From Schoenoplectus triqueter (Eukaryota > Streptophyta > Magnoliopsida > Poales > Cyperaceae): 26,994 bases of DNA. This document shows, in pieces, positions 11,781 to 19,962 of the stretch. The translations under genes were made by a program, and so were the position numbers. The notes below the pieces were generated by a model. The model had not been told where the DNA came from, searched no databases, and saw nothing but the letters and a program-made list of their open reading frames with translations. How positions within the stretch are numbered: position 1 is the first letter of the stretch; the number at the start of each line of letters is the position of its first letter. The stretch lies in assembly GCA_964058805.1 (NCBI GenBank), contig CAXKVV010001691.1:1-26994 (forward strand). The letters run 5' to 3'.

Positions 11781-11816
<36 letters not shown>
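11781..11816. repeat. (TA)18 microsatellite between two foldback elements
   Basis: Thirty-six bases of pure TA separate the right end of the group 2 element ending at 11780 from the left end of the group 1 element starting at 11817. It serves as the flank of both. Confidence 0.9.
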
Positions 11817-11819
<3 letters not shown>

Positions 11820-12219
11820 TGAGGCTATGGTGCTTCGCAAAGCACAAAACCTCCCGTGCTTCGCGTCCGTATCTCGAATTTGAAAGTTCATACGCTCGAT
11901 CCAAACCGTTGAACATGATCTTCATATTGAAATATCTTTGGAGATCAAATTTTATATTTTTTTGAATTTTTTTGTTATTTTTTAAATGAGTATAAAATTT
12001 GCTGATCTAACGATTTATGCACCATCCAAAACTAGCGATTTTGTACCCATCTAAAAAATAGCAAAAAAATTCAAAAAAATATAAATTTTGATCTCCAAAG
12101 ATAGTTCAATATGAAGATCATGTTCAACGGTTTGGATCGGGCATATGAACTTTCAAATTTGAGATACGGACGCGAAGCACGGGAGGTTTTGTGCTTCGCG
12201 AAGCACCATAGCCTCACTC
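11817..12219. mobile_element. Foldback MITE, group 1 (element B), near-perfect arms
   Basis: The left end GAGTGAGGCTATGGTGCTTC is the exact reverse complement of the right end at 12200-12219. The arms run about 165-170 nt each (left about 11817-11985, right about 12055-12219) with few mismatches, around a loop of some 60-70 nt. Just inside each end is a palindrome: GTGCTTCGCAAAGCAC on the left, and the perfect GTGCTTCGCGAAGCAC at 12191-12206. Mirror-image reading frames in the two arms (both encoding MKIMFNGLDRAYELSN) are a by-product of the inverted repeat, not genes. (TA)n flanks both ends. Confidence 0.85.
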
Positions 12220-12236
12220 TATATATATATATATAT

Positions 12237-12582
12237 ACGAGTAAAGATACCGTGAGTTTAACTCAAAAAGAATATCAAATCATCTTCAATTTTTAATTTA
12301 TTATACTCATTAAATTCTTTATATGAAAATCTTATGGGATGCAAAAATTTGGAGTATTTCGGGCTTTTTAAGTTATGATTTTTAATTTTTGAAAATCAGC
12401 TCTAAAAATAATAATAACAATATATTCAATGCTTGAACATCATTTAAAAAAATTGATAATCTACAAGATTATGATATAAAAAATCTTTTAAGATATTTAA
12501 ATTAAAATTTCGAGCACAGAATTTTAAAATTTGAGCCATAATCATTTCGGCTCGAAATGCTTACGGAATCACCGTAGCCAGT
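12237..12582. mobile_element. Foldback MITE, group 2 (element C), diverged right arm
   Basis: From TAAAGATACCGTGAGTTTAA onwards the left arm follows the element at 11365-11780 closely, including TTTATATGAAAATCTTATGG and GGGCTTTTTAAGTTATGATT. The right arm is recognisable only in parts, and its end (reverse complement GGACTGGCTACGGTGATTCC) differs from the left end. (TA)n lies to the left, and TATATGTATATA followed by (TA)n to the right. It is an older, or chimaeric, member of the group. Confidence 0.6.
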
Positions 12583-12735
12583 CCATATATGTATATATAT
12601 ATATATATATATAAAATTAAAAAAGTTGATGTTTCTTGAACCCATTCTTTATTACTAGATCCAGCACTAATGAAATATGAATAATTTATATTTTGCGAAT
12701 GATATAAATATATGTACGGAGAGAGATAGATTATA

Positions 12736-12949
12736 GTGAAAATATTTACATTTCATCTCATATGAAAATGCATAAGAAATATATTTAAATTTTTGGTGTA
12801 TCATGGTTATCAATTATTCATATGAAAATATTATGGGGTGAAAATTTTTGAGATATTTCGTGTTTAGTCACTGTTTTGAAATTTTAAAAAATTAATATAA
12901 ATAATATTTTTTATTGTTTTTATATCCACCAAAATGTAAATATTTTTAC
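12736..12949. mobile_element. Foldback-type MITE, group 2-like (element G)
   Basis: GTGAAAATATTTACATTT (12736-12753) and its inverted partner AAATGTAAATATTTTTAC (ending 12949) agree at 17 of 18 positions. The interior carries CATATGAAAATATTATGGGG and TTTTTGAGATATTTCGTGTT, which resemble the arm of the group 2 elements. The left flank is TTATA and the right flank is AA followed by (TA)n. Confidence 0.55.
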
Positions 12950-12990
12950 AATATATATATATATATATATATATTTAGAGAGAGAAAAAG

Positions 12991-13394
12991 AGTAAAGCTA
13001 TCATTCTCCTAGTAGCATGGAGTTTCTCTGTGATCCTAACTTAAAAGATATATCAAATGATCTCCAAATTATAATTTATCACTCTCATTAATTTTTCTTA
13101 TTGAAATCTTATGTTTTACAAAAATTTAAGGTGTTTCAAGTTTTCTAAGTCACTCTTTTTAATTTTTGAAAATCAACTCTAAAAAAAAAATATTCAATGT
13201 TTGTGCATTAATTTCAAAAATTAAAAAGAGCGGCTTAAAAAACTTGAAACACCTCAAATTTTTATACCCCATATGATTTTAATATGAATAATTTAATGAG
13301 AGTGATAAATCAAAATTTTAAGATCATTTGATATACTCTTTGAGTTAGGATCACGAATGAGATCCTTACTCTTTAGGAGCACGCTAGTTTTACT
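12991..13394. mobile_element. Foldback MITE, group 2 (element F)
   Basis: AGTAAAGCTATCATTCTCCT at the left and the reverse complement AGTAAAACTAGCGTGCTCCT at the right begin inverted arms that extend about 190 nt. Shared arm blocks include TGTGATCCTAACTTAAAAGA, AATTTATCACTCTCATTAAT and GGTGTTTCAAGTTTTCTAAG. (TA)n lies outside both ends; on the left a short (GA)n stretch intervenes. The arm is clearly related to, but diverged from, that of the element at 11365-11780. Confidence 0.75.
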
Positions 13395-13415
13395 ATATAT
13401 ATATATATATATATA

Positions 13416-13747
13416 GGGGAAGGGATCCCTTGACAGTGGTTTATCTTAACAATCTTGACATTGGATCTTCAAATAAATAAAAAAAACTTATAAATATGTT
13501 TATCTTGTTATAAAATTGATGATGATTCAGATTTTATGCAATTTTATTATCATTTTATAGTCCATCAATATATTACTCAATTTGCAACGATTATAATTTA
13601 ATGATTTTTGACGAACTATCAAACGATAATGAAATTACATCAAATTTAAATCATCATCAATTTATAAGAATTTCTAAGAAATTTTTTCTACTTATTTTAA
13701 AGATCCTTAAGATTATCAAAATAGCCATTGTCACGTGATCTCTTACC
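13416..13747. mobile_element. Foldback MITE, group 3 (element H)
   Basis: GGGGAAGGGATCCCTTGACA at the left pairs imperfectly with the right end, whose reverse complement is GGTAAGAGATCACGTGACAA. Further in, AATTGATGATGATTCAGATT on the left matches the reverse complement AATTGATGATGATTTAAATT on the right, followed by a shared CATTATC block. (TA)n lies directly to the left and TATATATA to the right. The sequence is unrelated to groups 1 and 2 as far as I can see, but the architecture and target preference are the same. Confidence 0.65.
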
Positions 13748-13749
13748 TA

Positions 13750-14750
13750 TATATAATTACACACTTTATCTAATTGAATTTATAAATATTATAATATCAA
13801 ACATATTGCTTGGTAGCTAGCTATCTGTGCTTTTGTAGGATTGTTATGGTACAAATGGTACTTGACGGACACTAGTGATCATTTATATTCTTCTTAATTA
13901 AAAATAAAATAAATCCAGGACACCACACTGGTGTAGTATGTATCAGTCACGTGCAGAAAATAAAATCTTGGATTGTGCAACTTTTACGTTTGTTTTTTGA
14001 GATTTGCACGCCACCAACTAAATGCAGAATAAAAAGATCAAAACGGCCTTGAATTTTTTTTAACCTCAAAAAAAGTAACAGCCTTGAAAATTTTATGCAC
14101 AGGAAATTATTAAAACTATCATCAGATATTCATGTGATTTCCCTGAAGAAAATTTGCATTGAAATTTCAAGTGCATTTCTAATAATATTTTTTGGTTATT
14201 AATAAAAGAATCGGTAATAAAGTTTAGGTGAATCAACCTTTACAAATAAACACATTCATTGATGTGAAAAGGTATTAACTGGGAAGGTCAACGCCTTGAC
14301 TTGACAAAGCTCGAAGTGATTAATTAAATAAGAAATTGTATTATTAATATTATCATCATGTTGGTCGTCATCATCATCATCATCATCATCATCTATTTTC
14401 ACCAAATGAAACATCATTTATCTAATTTAGTGCAATCAGAATAAGGGTATTCTCGTTTTTATTCTCAAATTTTTAAAAATATTTGTTACTATCCCTTATT
14501 ACATTTAATTTGCTTCATCAGATGCCAAGAATTTTCATTTAAATTTTTAATTGTCCACCTGGTTATTCTTAATACACGCGCAGTTTGCGGTTGGATAAAA
14601 ATTACATTGGGTGACAAAAATATTATGCTTTTCCCATGTTTTTGAAATTTTTTTTACCTTCCCATAAGGTAGGACTTCTCTAGTTCTCTTGTACTTTGCA
14701 TGACCTTATCAGATTTCTTTTAATAAATTGATGGGGCTAAACACTATTAA
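13750..14750. other. Non-coding far-upstream region of SCR
   Basis: No gene is seen. It contains a G-box, CACGTG at 13948-13953, and a (TCA)n microsatellite at 14368-14393. No transposon boundary was recognised. Confidence 0.45.
14368..14393 (+). repeat. (TCA)n trinucleotide microsatellite
   Basis: About eight and a half uninterrupted TCA units in non-coding sequence roughly 2.1 kb before the SCR start codon. Confidence 0.9.
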
Positions 14751-14769
14751 AAAGGAAAATATTATTTGG

Positions 14770-15130
14770 AAAAAAACGTGTTATATCTTCGTAGTTGATG
14801 ATTGTGAACATCATTAATTCGCCGTCATATTATGAAATAGCGAGTAGGTGAAACTTTTAAAACTTGATTACTTTATTCCGAGAGTTGTTTGCTTTTGGGT
14901 CTGATGGGGTCAGATACCATTTTCACAAAAAAGAAAAGAAAATGATAACTATATACCTGTGAAAAATGAGCCAATTTTTATTGACGTGTTATGTTATGTG
15001 ATGATCAGAAACGTGATAATTAATTCACTGTCGTGTTATTAAATGGTGTGTTGACGAAAGTTCAAAAAGTATTCTACTTTATCCCGACACAATACATTTA
15101 TTTGCTTCTGGGTTAATTATATTGTGAGGA
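14770..15130 (+). repeat. Diverged tandem duplication, ~207-bp spacing, upstream of SCR
   Basis: Blocks recur in the same order about 206-208 bp apart. ACGTGTTAT near 14776 recurs near 14984. ATTAATTCGCCGTC at 14813 recurs as ATTAATTCACTGTC at 15019. CTTTATTCCGA near 14871 recurs as CTTTATCCCGA near 15077. TTTGCTTTTGGGT near 14888 recurs as TTTGCTTCTGGGT. The copies are heavily substituted, so the duplication is old. It lies about 1.4-1.7 kb before the SCR start codon. Confidence 0.55.
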
Positions 15131-15996
15131 CAAAAATGCCGTGACACAGAGAAAAATAACACAATTTGTCCCAGCTAATAACTAGCTACACAGTACAGTT
15201 GTTTTCTATTGTGATGATTTTCCCCTAAAAATTATAAAATGTGCTAATTTTACTCCCAAATTCCTCTTCCATCAATGTGCTGAGGTAGAAATCTAATTTT
15301 ATCTAACATTATAAAATGAGACTCTCAACTTAAAAAGAAAAGAAAAACACATAGTAAGAATTGTTTTCTTAAGAAACACACAATATTCTGCACTTATTTA
15401 GAAAGAAAAATACACATTTATTTAGAATTGACAGAAAATTCAGATCTGAATCTGACAAACCAAACATCCTCCAAGCCATTTCTTCTTCAACTGGGGAAAA
15501 GGAAGTACCCAAAAACTTTTTTCCAAGAAAAAAACATTCTGTGTTTTTGACCACAAACTGATCTCTCTCCTCTTTTTTTGCCAATAGCAACTACACAGCT
15601 CAATGCCTCCTTTGAAAATAGCACTTCCAATACCCAATTCCAAAGTCTCCCCGAAAAGCTTCCCCAAGAAAATCACTTTTCAATCCAGCCCAGCTCCCAA
15701 TGCTGAATCCCCTCAATTTATTCTGAGCTGGATATGTCCTGACTAAGGAATCCAACTCATTGGCTCAGAAGAATTCAGTTATCACTGGAAAGGATGGAAA
15801 ACAGTAAATTAGAGAGCAATTCCCAAGACCAACATTTAATTATTATGATTCCACAAGACAATGCACAATTGAGTAGGGTTTCCCAATTAAACCCTAATCT
15901 CCCTTCAAGTCAAAAGAAAAAGGCTACCACTAATTTGTTAATCCCATCGCCTCATCTCAAAATGCCCAGGAAAAAGGTGGTGCCGTTTCCCACACA
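15131..15996. promoter_or_regulatory. Probable SCR proximal promoter region
   Basis: This stretch lies directly upstream of the leader-like pyrimidine- and GA-rich tracts. It becomes steadily less AT-rich from about 15440. Minus-strand open frames at 15369-15676 have no recognisable domain and overlap each other in two frames, so I do not call them genes. I cannot place a TATA box with confidence. The role as promoter is inferred from position only. Confidence 0.4.
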
Positions 15997-16014
15997 TCTC
16001 TCTCTCTCTCTCTC
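15997..16014 (+). repeat. (TC)9 tract, Y-patch or leader microsatellite
   Basis: Nine TC units about 490 bp before the SCR start codon. Pyrimidine patches are common around plant transcription starts. With the GA tract at 16161-16171 it forms a GA/TC pair of the kind bound by plant BPC (GAGA-binding) proteins; that function is inference. Confidence 0.7.
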
Positions 16015-16145
16015 TTAGTAGATCGTTTTCTCTCTGGACCTAGGAGTTGTGACTGACAACAGTAGGCTGAAGCCTAAATGGAATTTCGGAGAGAGAAAAA
16101 CACAAAAACAAGAACAAGATAAAACAACAAGAACTAAGAACAACA

Positions 16146-16171
16146 GGGGGGGGGGGGGGGGAGAGAGAGAG
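16146..16171 (+). repeat. G16 homopolymer followed by (GA)n in the SCR upstream or leader region
   Basis: Sixteen consecutive G at 16146-16161 run straight into GAGAGAGAGAG. If transcription begins upstream of it, the run would be in the 5' UTR and could form an RNA G-quadruplex. A TATA-like TAATATATC at about 16179 would instead put it in the core promoter. Homopolymers of this length are also prone to sequencing and assembly length errors. Confidence 0.75.
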
Positions 16172-16273
16172 GCGTTATCTAATATATCTATCCTCTTGCC
16201 TCCTTGCGCCCCACCGGACCCCGATGCATCTGCACCCCGCTATTCCCGTTTTATTCCCAGCCCCCTCGCGACT

Positions 16274-16300
16274 ATTACCATTACCATTACCATTACCATT
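16274..16300 (+). repeat. (ATTACC)4 hexanucleotide repeat in the SCR leader
   Basis: Four consecutive ATTACC-type units, then ATTGTCACTATTATTATC, within the likely 5' UTR. Such repeats vary in length between individuals. Confidence 0.8.
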
Positions 16301-16468
16301 GTCACTATTATTATCCCCCCTCTCCGCGTGTAATTATTTGATTTATTCGTCTCGTTTGGCTCTTCCTCCTCCTCACCCCCTCCTCTTCTTTCCCTCCTTC
16401 TCTCTCTCCTCTTTCCCTCCCAAACACAAACAACAACTACACCTCCAACACCTGCCTCCTTGCGTAGC

Positions 16469-16501
16469 ATGCGCAGAGCTCTTTCCCTTTGTTTTTTCTG
16501 A
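16469..16501 (+). other. Short uORF ([10 protein letters not shown]) with stop overlapping the SCR start (TGATG)
   Basis: The ATG at 16469 has A at -3, a better context than the SCR start itself (C at -3, G at +4). Ten codons are followed by TGA at 16499-16501, and the last base of that stop is the first base of the SCR ATG. Overlapping stop and start codons of the TGATG type are known to favour termination-reinitiation in some eukaryotic and viral messages. Any regulatory effect here is inference. It is so close to the main start that it must be inside the transcript. Confidence 0.5.
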
Positions 16502-19500
16502 TGGCTTCTTCCTCTTTACAACTCCTCCTGCCTACTTCCCAACAAAAGCCCCATGATACCTCCTCCTCCTCTCCTCATTTCCCTCCTCACCTCCTCCTCT
16601 CCTCCTCTTCCTCCTCTTCTATCAATAGCAACATCAACTGCAACAGCACCAGCACCAACAACAACTCTTCTCTCTTCCCTGAGCCTGATCAAGAGCTGCT
16701 CTACTTGCTCCACTTGCAACATCAACAGCAACACCTGCACCAACAGCAACAGCAGAGGGATCGCCTGCTTGATCTAGAAAAAACCATGGTGAGAAAGCGA
16801 CCCGCTTCTGAGCTTGACGACCCCACTAATCCCAGGTTCTCTCGCCGTGCTGGTATTGGTACCTCCACCGCCGGTGCCGCCTCAACCTCCGTTCAGCCTT
16901 TCGTACCTGGGGACCTCTCCACTCATGTCTTTGCCTCAGGTCCTGCTTTCGAAGCCGGTTCTAATTTGATCAGTAACACTAGCCCAGCTCAGATTTTACC
17001 TTCGTTGCCTCCTTCTCTGCCCCCTCCACCTGTACAGCAGCCGGTTTGTGGCTTTTCTGGCCTGCCACTCTTTCCTTCTGAAATTTCAAATGAGGGGTTA
17101 CCATTGGTGACTGGTTCAATGGGTGAGGATTCCTCAGCTGGAACTGGTACGGGATCAACTGCATGGGTAGACAGCGTCATTCGAGACTTGATCAGCACCG
17201 CCTCCACAGTATCTATACCACAATTGATACAGAACATCAGAGAAATCATACAGCCATGCAATCCTGCTTTGGCTTCTCTGGTGGAGTTTCGCCTAAGGTG
17301 CCTCACAGGTGATTCCCAGGCACTCCCCCCTCCAGTACCAGTACAGGTACAGCTTCCTTCTCTCCCTCCCACTGATTCACTGCCATTGCCACCTCCACAA
17401 CATGACAAGCGTCGGCGTGAGGCTGCTGTACCAGTCCCACCAGTACTTCAACCCCCTAAACGAACTGAATTGCAACCACCAGTGTCAGTGTCGGAAAATC
17501 CGAACACAACCTTGAACCCAACACAAAATCCAAACCCAACGAATTTGCAACAGTCGCCATCACAACCGCAGAGGAGCTCTCCTTCTTCGGCATCTGATGA
17601 AGCAGCAGCTCAAGCAGCAGCCACAGCAGCTGCAGCTGCAGCTGCGAAAAACCGCAAAGAGGAGCTCCGGAAACAAAAGAGGGATGAAGAAGGGCTCCAC
17701 CTTCTAACACTTCTCCTTCAATGTGCAGAGGCGGTGGCTGCAGAGAATCTCGATGAGGCCCAGCGGATGCTGCTAGAGATCTCTGAGTTATCTACCCCAT
17801 ATGGCACTTCAGCCCAGAGAGTTGCTGCTTATTTCTCAGAAGCCATGTCAGCTCGAATTGTCAGTTCATGCCTGGGCCTCTATGCACCATTACCTCCTTC
17901 CTGTGCTGTATCTCACCGGATCCTCAACAAGCTCGCAGCTGCATTTCAGGTGTTCAATGGCATTTCTCCGTTTGTTAAATTCTCCCATTTCACAGCAAAC
18001 CAAGCAATCCAAGAGGCTTTTGAGAGAGAGGATAGAGTTCACATCATAGACTTGGACATAATGCAAGGATTACAATGGCCTGGTTTGTTTCACATTCTGG
18101 CATCTCGACCCGGTGGGCCCCCACGTGTCAGGCTAACCGGCCTGGGCTCTTCAATGGATGCACTGGAGGCGACAGGGAAACGACTTTCTGATTTTGCCGA
18201 TACACTCGGTTTGCCATTTGAATTTTGTCCTGTTGCTGAGAAGGTCGGCAATCTTGACCCAGAACGACTCGGTGTGTCCCGCCGTGAGGCAGTTGCAGTG
18301 CATTGGTTGCACCATTCCCTTTATGATGTTACCGGGTCCGATTCAAACACTCTTTGGCTCTTGCAAAGGTATTTATGAAGATTTTTTATTTTATTTTATT
18401 TTATTTGCTTCTTTTTTTACAGAAACGGACATTTTTATGCAGACTTTTGTTCTTGCTTTTCTATGTAAGAGAGAGTTATACATTGCCATTGGTGATGTAT
18501 TTTGGTTCTGTTCAGTTTAGAAAGTTGGTAGAAGATATGACCATCTAAGCCAGCCCTTTATACAATATGATTACATGGAATTCTTTATACACTTTTTATG
18601 TAAAAAGATTAGAGGCTTTTGAAGATCATGATATGGGATCTAGGCTAAAAGTTGTAATTATGGCCTCCTTTTCAAACCTCCACTTTCTCCCTCTAACCCA
18701 CCCATCAATTTGAGACGCTACAACCAAAAACCCTTGTACAAGTACATCAACCTCAAAAGAAGCTAATAAAATAGTTTTTAATTTAACGTAGGTTGTCACC
18801 TAAGGTGGTTACAATGGTTGAACAAGATTTGAGCCAAGCAGGGACATTTCTGTCCCGGTTTGTAGAGGCTATACACTATTACTCGGCACTGTTTGACTCC
18901 CTTGGAGCTAGTTATGGGGAGGATAGCCAGGAGAGGCACATTGTAGAGCAACAACTTCTCTCTAGAGAGATCAGGAATGTGTTAGCCGTCGGTGGGCCCT
19001 CACGTACAGGGGAGATCAAATTTGGAAATTGGCGTGAGAAGCTCAGCCAATCTGGGTTTCGTGGGGTTTCACTTGCTGGAAATGCAGCTGCTCAGGCAAC
19101 TTTGCTGCTAGGTAAGAACTATGGTGCCCCCCCCCCCCCCCCCCCCCCCTGTTATGCAATTATGATTTGAACCATTGTTCAGGCTGGAATTTTGGGCATA
19201 TTAGTACTAGAATATACAGATTGCACAAAAAGATCAGACAGAAAAGCACTTGAAAAAGGATTCAGCCAATCAATGAAAAAAGAAACCATTTCAAGAAATG
19301 GATTTTTGTGTTTTTATCTGGAAACCATTAGAGAAGAATTGTTTTGAACTAATTCAACTTTTGATAATAGAAATTCTCAGGTCCTCGTATGATTTTTCTT
19401 TCTGTATTTAAATTCAATGTTTTATTTAAATATAGAAACTAATGCTCTTTGAAGAGCTATTTACTAGAAATTCAGGCTTTTTGGCAATGTCTTGAAACCT

Positions 19501-19670
19501 TTACTTTTCAAATTCATAATGATTCTCTTCAAACATTAATAGGTATGTTCCCATCCGATGGATACACACTTGTAGAGGAAAATGGCACACTGAAGCTCGG
19601 GTGGAAGGATCTGTGCCTCTTAACTGCATCCGCCTGGCGTCCGATCCAGACCATCCATCAACCCCGTTAG
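16501..19670 (+). CDS. SCR: SCARECROW, GRAS-family transcription regulator (exons 16501-18368, 18792-19111, 19543-19670)
   Basis: Splicing gives 771 residues. The start is the first in-frame ATG after a stop at 16465-16467. The N-terminus is rich in Ser, Asn, Gln and Pro (poly-Gln about 73-85), with the SCR-type [11 protein letters not shown] near 96-106 and a conserved helix ([10 protein letters not shown], then [12 protein letters not shown]) from 222. An Ala-rich run and a basic stretch ([12 protein letters not shown], 383-394) come before the GRAS domain. That domain starts about 400 with LLQCAEAV, whose LQCAE (406-410) fits the retinoblastoma-binding LxCxE known in SCR. VHIID is at 513-517, the PFYRE-region [22 protein letters not shown] at 601-622 and SAW at 759-761. 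In Arabidopsis, SCR acts in the nucleus with SHORT-ROOT, limits SHR movement and specifies endodermis and the stem-cell niche. The protein is longer than Arabidopsis SCR (653 residues) because of its N-terminus. No lesion is visible. Confidence 0.96.
18369..18791 (+). other. SCR: SCR intron 1 (phase 2, 423 nt)
   Basis: Donor CAAAG|GTATTT at 18368/18369 and acceptor ACGTAG|GTTGTC at 18791/18792. Splicing rebuilds an Arg codon (AG+G) and joins WLLQ to RLSPKVV, the sequence conserved across SCR proteins. Without splicing the frame ends at 18376-18378. The intron is T-rich near its 5' end. Other short open frames in it (for example 18158-18520) are shadows of exon 1 running into the intron. Confidence 0.93.
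19112..19542 (+). other. SCR: SCR intron 2 (phase 1, 431 nt) with C23 tract
   Basis: Donor GCTAG|GTAAGA at 19111/19112 and acceptor TTAATAG|GTATG at 19542/19543. Splicing rebuilds a Gly codon (G+GT) within [11 protein letters not shown], the conserved SCR junction. Fifteen bases into the intron is a run of 23 C (19127-19149). The 3' half is AT-rich with an ordinary T-rich approach to the acceptor. Confidence 0.93.
19127..19149 (+). repeat. C23 homopolymer inside SCR intron 2
   Basis: Twenty-three uninterrupted C, beginning 15 nt after the 5' splice site. The complementary strand is G23, able to form a G-quadruplex. Length is likely to vary between alleles and to be unreliable in assemblies. 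Confidence 0.9.
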
Positions 19671-19962
19671 GCGAGTAGATGCAATGTTAGTTTGTTTAGG
19701 TCACACTGCTCTCAACATAGTCTTTTTGCATTGGCCTGCCAAATGGGGTCTTGTTTAGTATCTTTATTTTACATGTTTGTTCAGAAAATGTTCTGCCTGA
19801 TAGTTCATGCCGTAGAGATGTGTTGAGAAATCAAATCCTGTTAGATCACATAGGCTTACAGCATTTGAATCTGTACTTCATTTTGTCCAATATCATTTTA
19901 TGTTTTTGTTGCCATTACAGTTGTTTTGCTGTATTATTTATTAATTTTTCACCAATGAAATA
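19671..19962 (+). terminator. SCR: Probable SCR 3' UTR and poly(A) region
   Basis: After the TAG at 19668-19670 the sequence is T-rich and gene-free. TGTA-type far-upstream elements (for example CTGTACTTC near 19872) precede AATGAA at 19954-19959, which could act as the near-upstream element. Plant poly(A) signals are loose, and AATAAA near 20731 is a distant alternative. The exact cleavage site cannot be read from sequence. Confidence 0.3.

Larger units (their letters stand above)
16224..16556 (+). other. Candidate 110-codon upstream ORF overlapping the SCR start
   Basis: An ATG at 16224 opens a frame that stays open to a stop at 16554-16556, 56 bases past the first base of the SCR start codon and in a different frame. 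The peptide would be rich in Leu, Pro and Ser and has no known domain. Its ATG context is poor (C at -3, C at +4), so ribosomes might mostly bypass it. It matters only if transcription starts before 16224. I regard it as a possible regulatory uORF, not a protein gene. Confidence 0.3.

Noticed and set aside
11716..12296. Two nearly identical small proteins on opposite strands (MKIMFNGLDRAYELSN...)
   Set aside because: They are the two arms of one inverted-repeat element read from each side and end in translated (TA)n. The likeness is structural, not a gene family.
13732..13737. A G-box (CACGTG) as a regulatory site
   Set aside because: It lies within the terminal inverted repeat of the foldback element at 13416-13747 and is more simply explained as transposon sequence.
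15369..15676. Two overlapping minus-strand frames upstream of SCR
   Set aside because: No domain is recognisable, two frames are open over the same bases, and the position is that of the SCR promoter.
16516..17710. Several minus-strand and alternate-frame open frames across SCR exon 1
   Set aside because: They mirror the biased codon composition of exon 1 (Ser, Pro, Gln, Ala runs) and have no recognisable domain; they are shadows of SCR.
16489..18378. A single 629-codon frame starting with TTG and ending at 18378 as the whole SCR protein
   Set aside because: The first ATG after the upstream in-frame stop is at 16501, and the last codons (YL, stop) are intronic. Splicing at 18368/18792 restores the conserved WLLQRLSPKVV junction.
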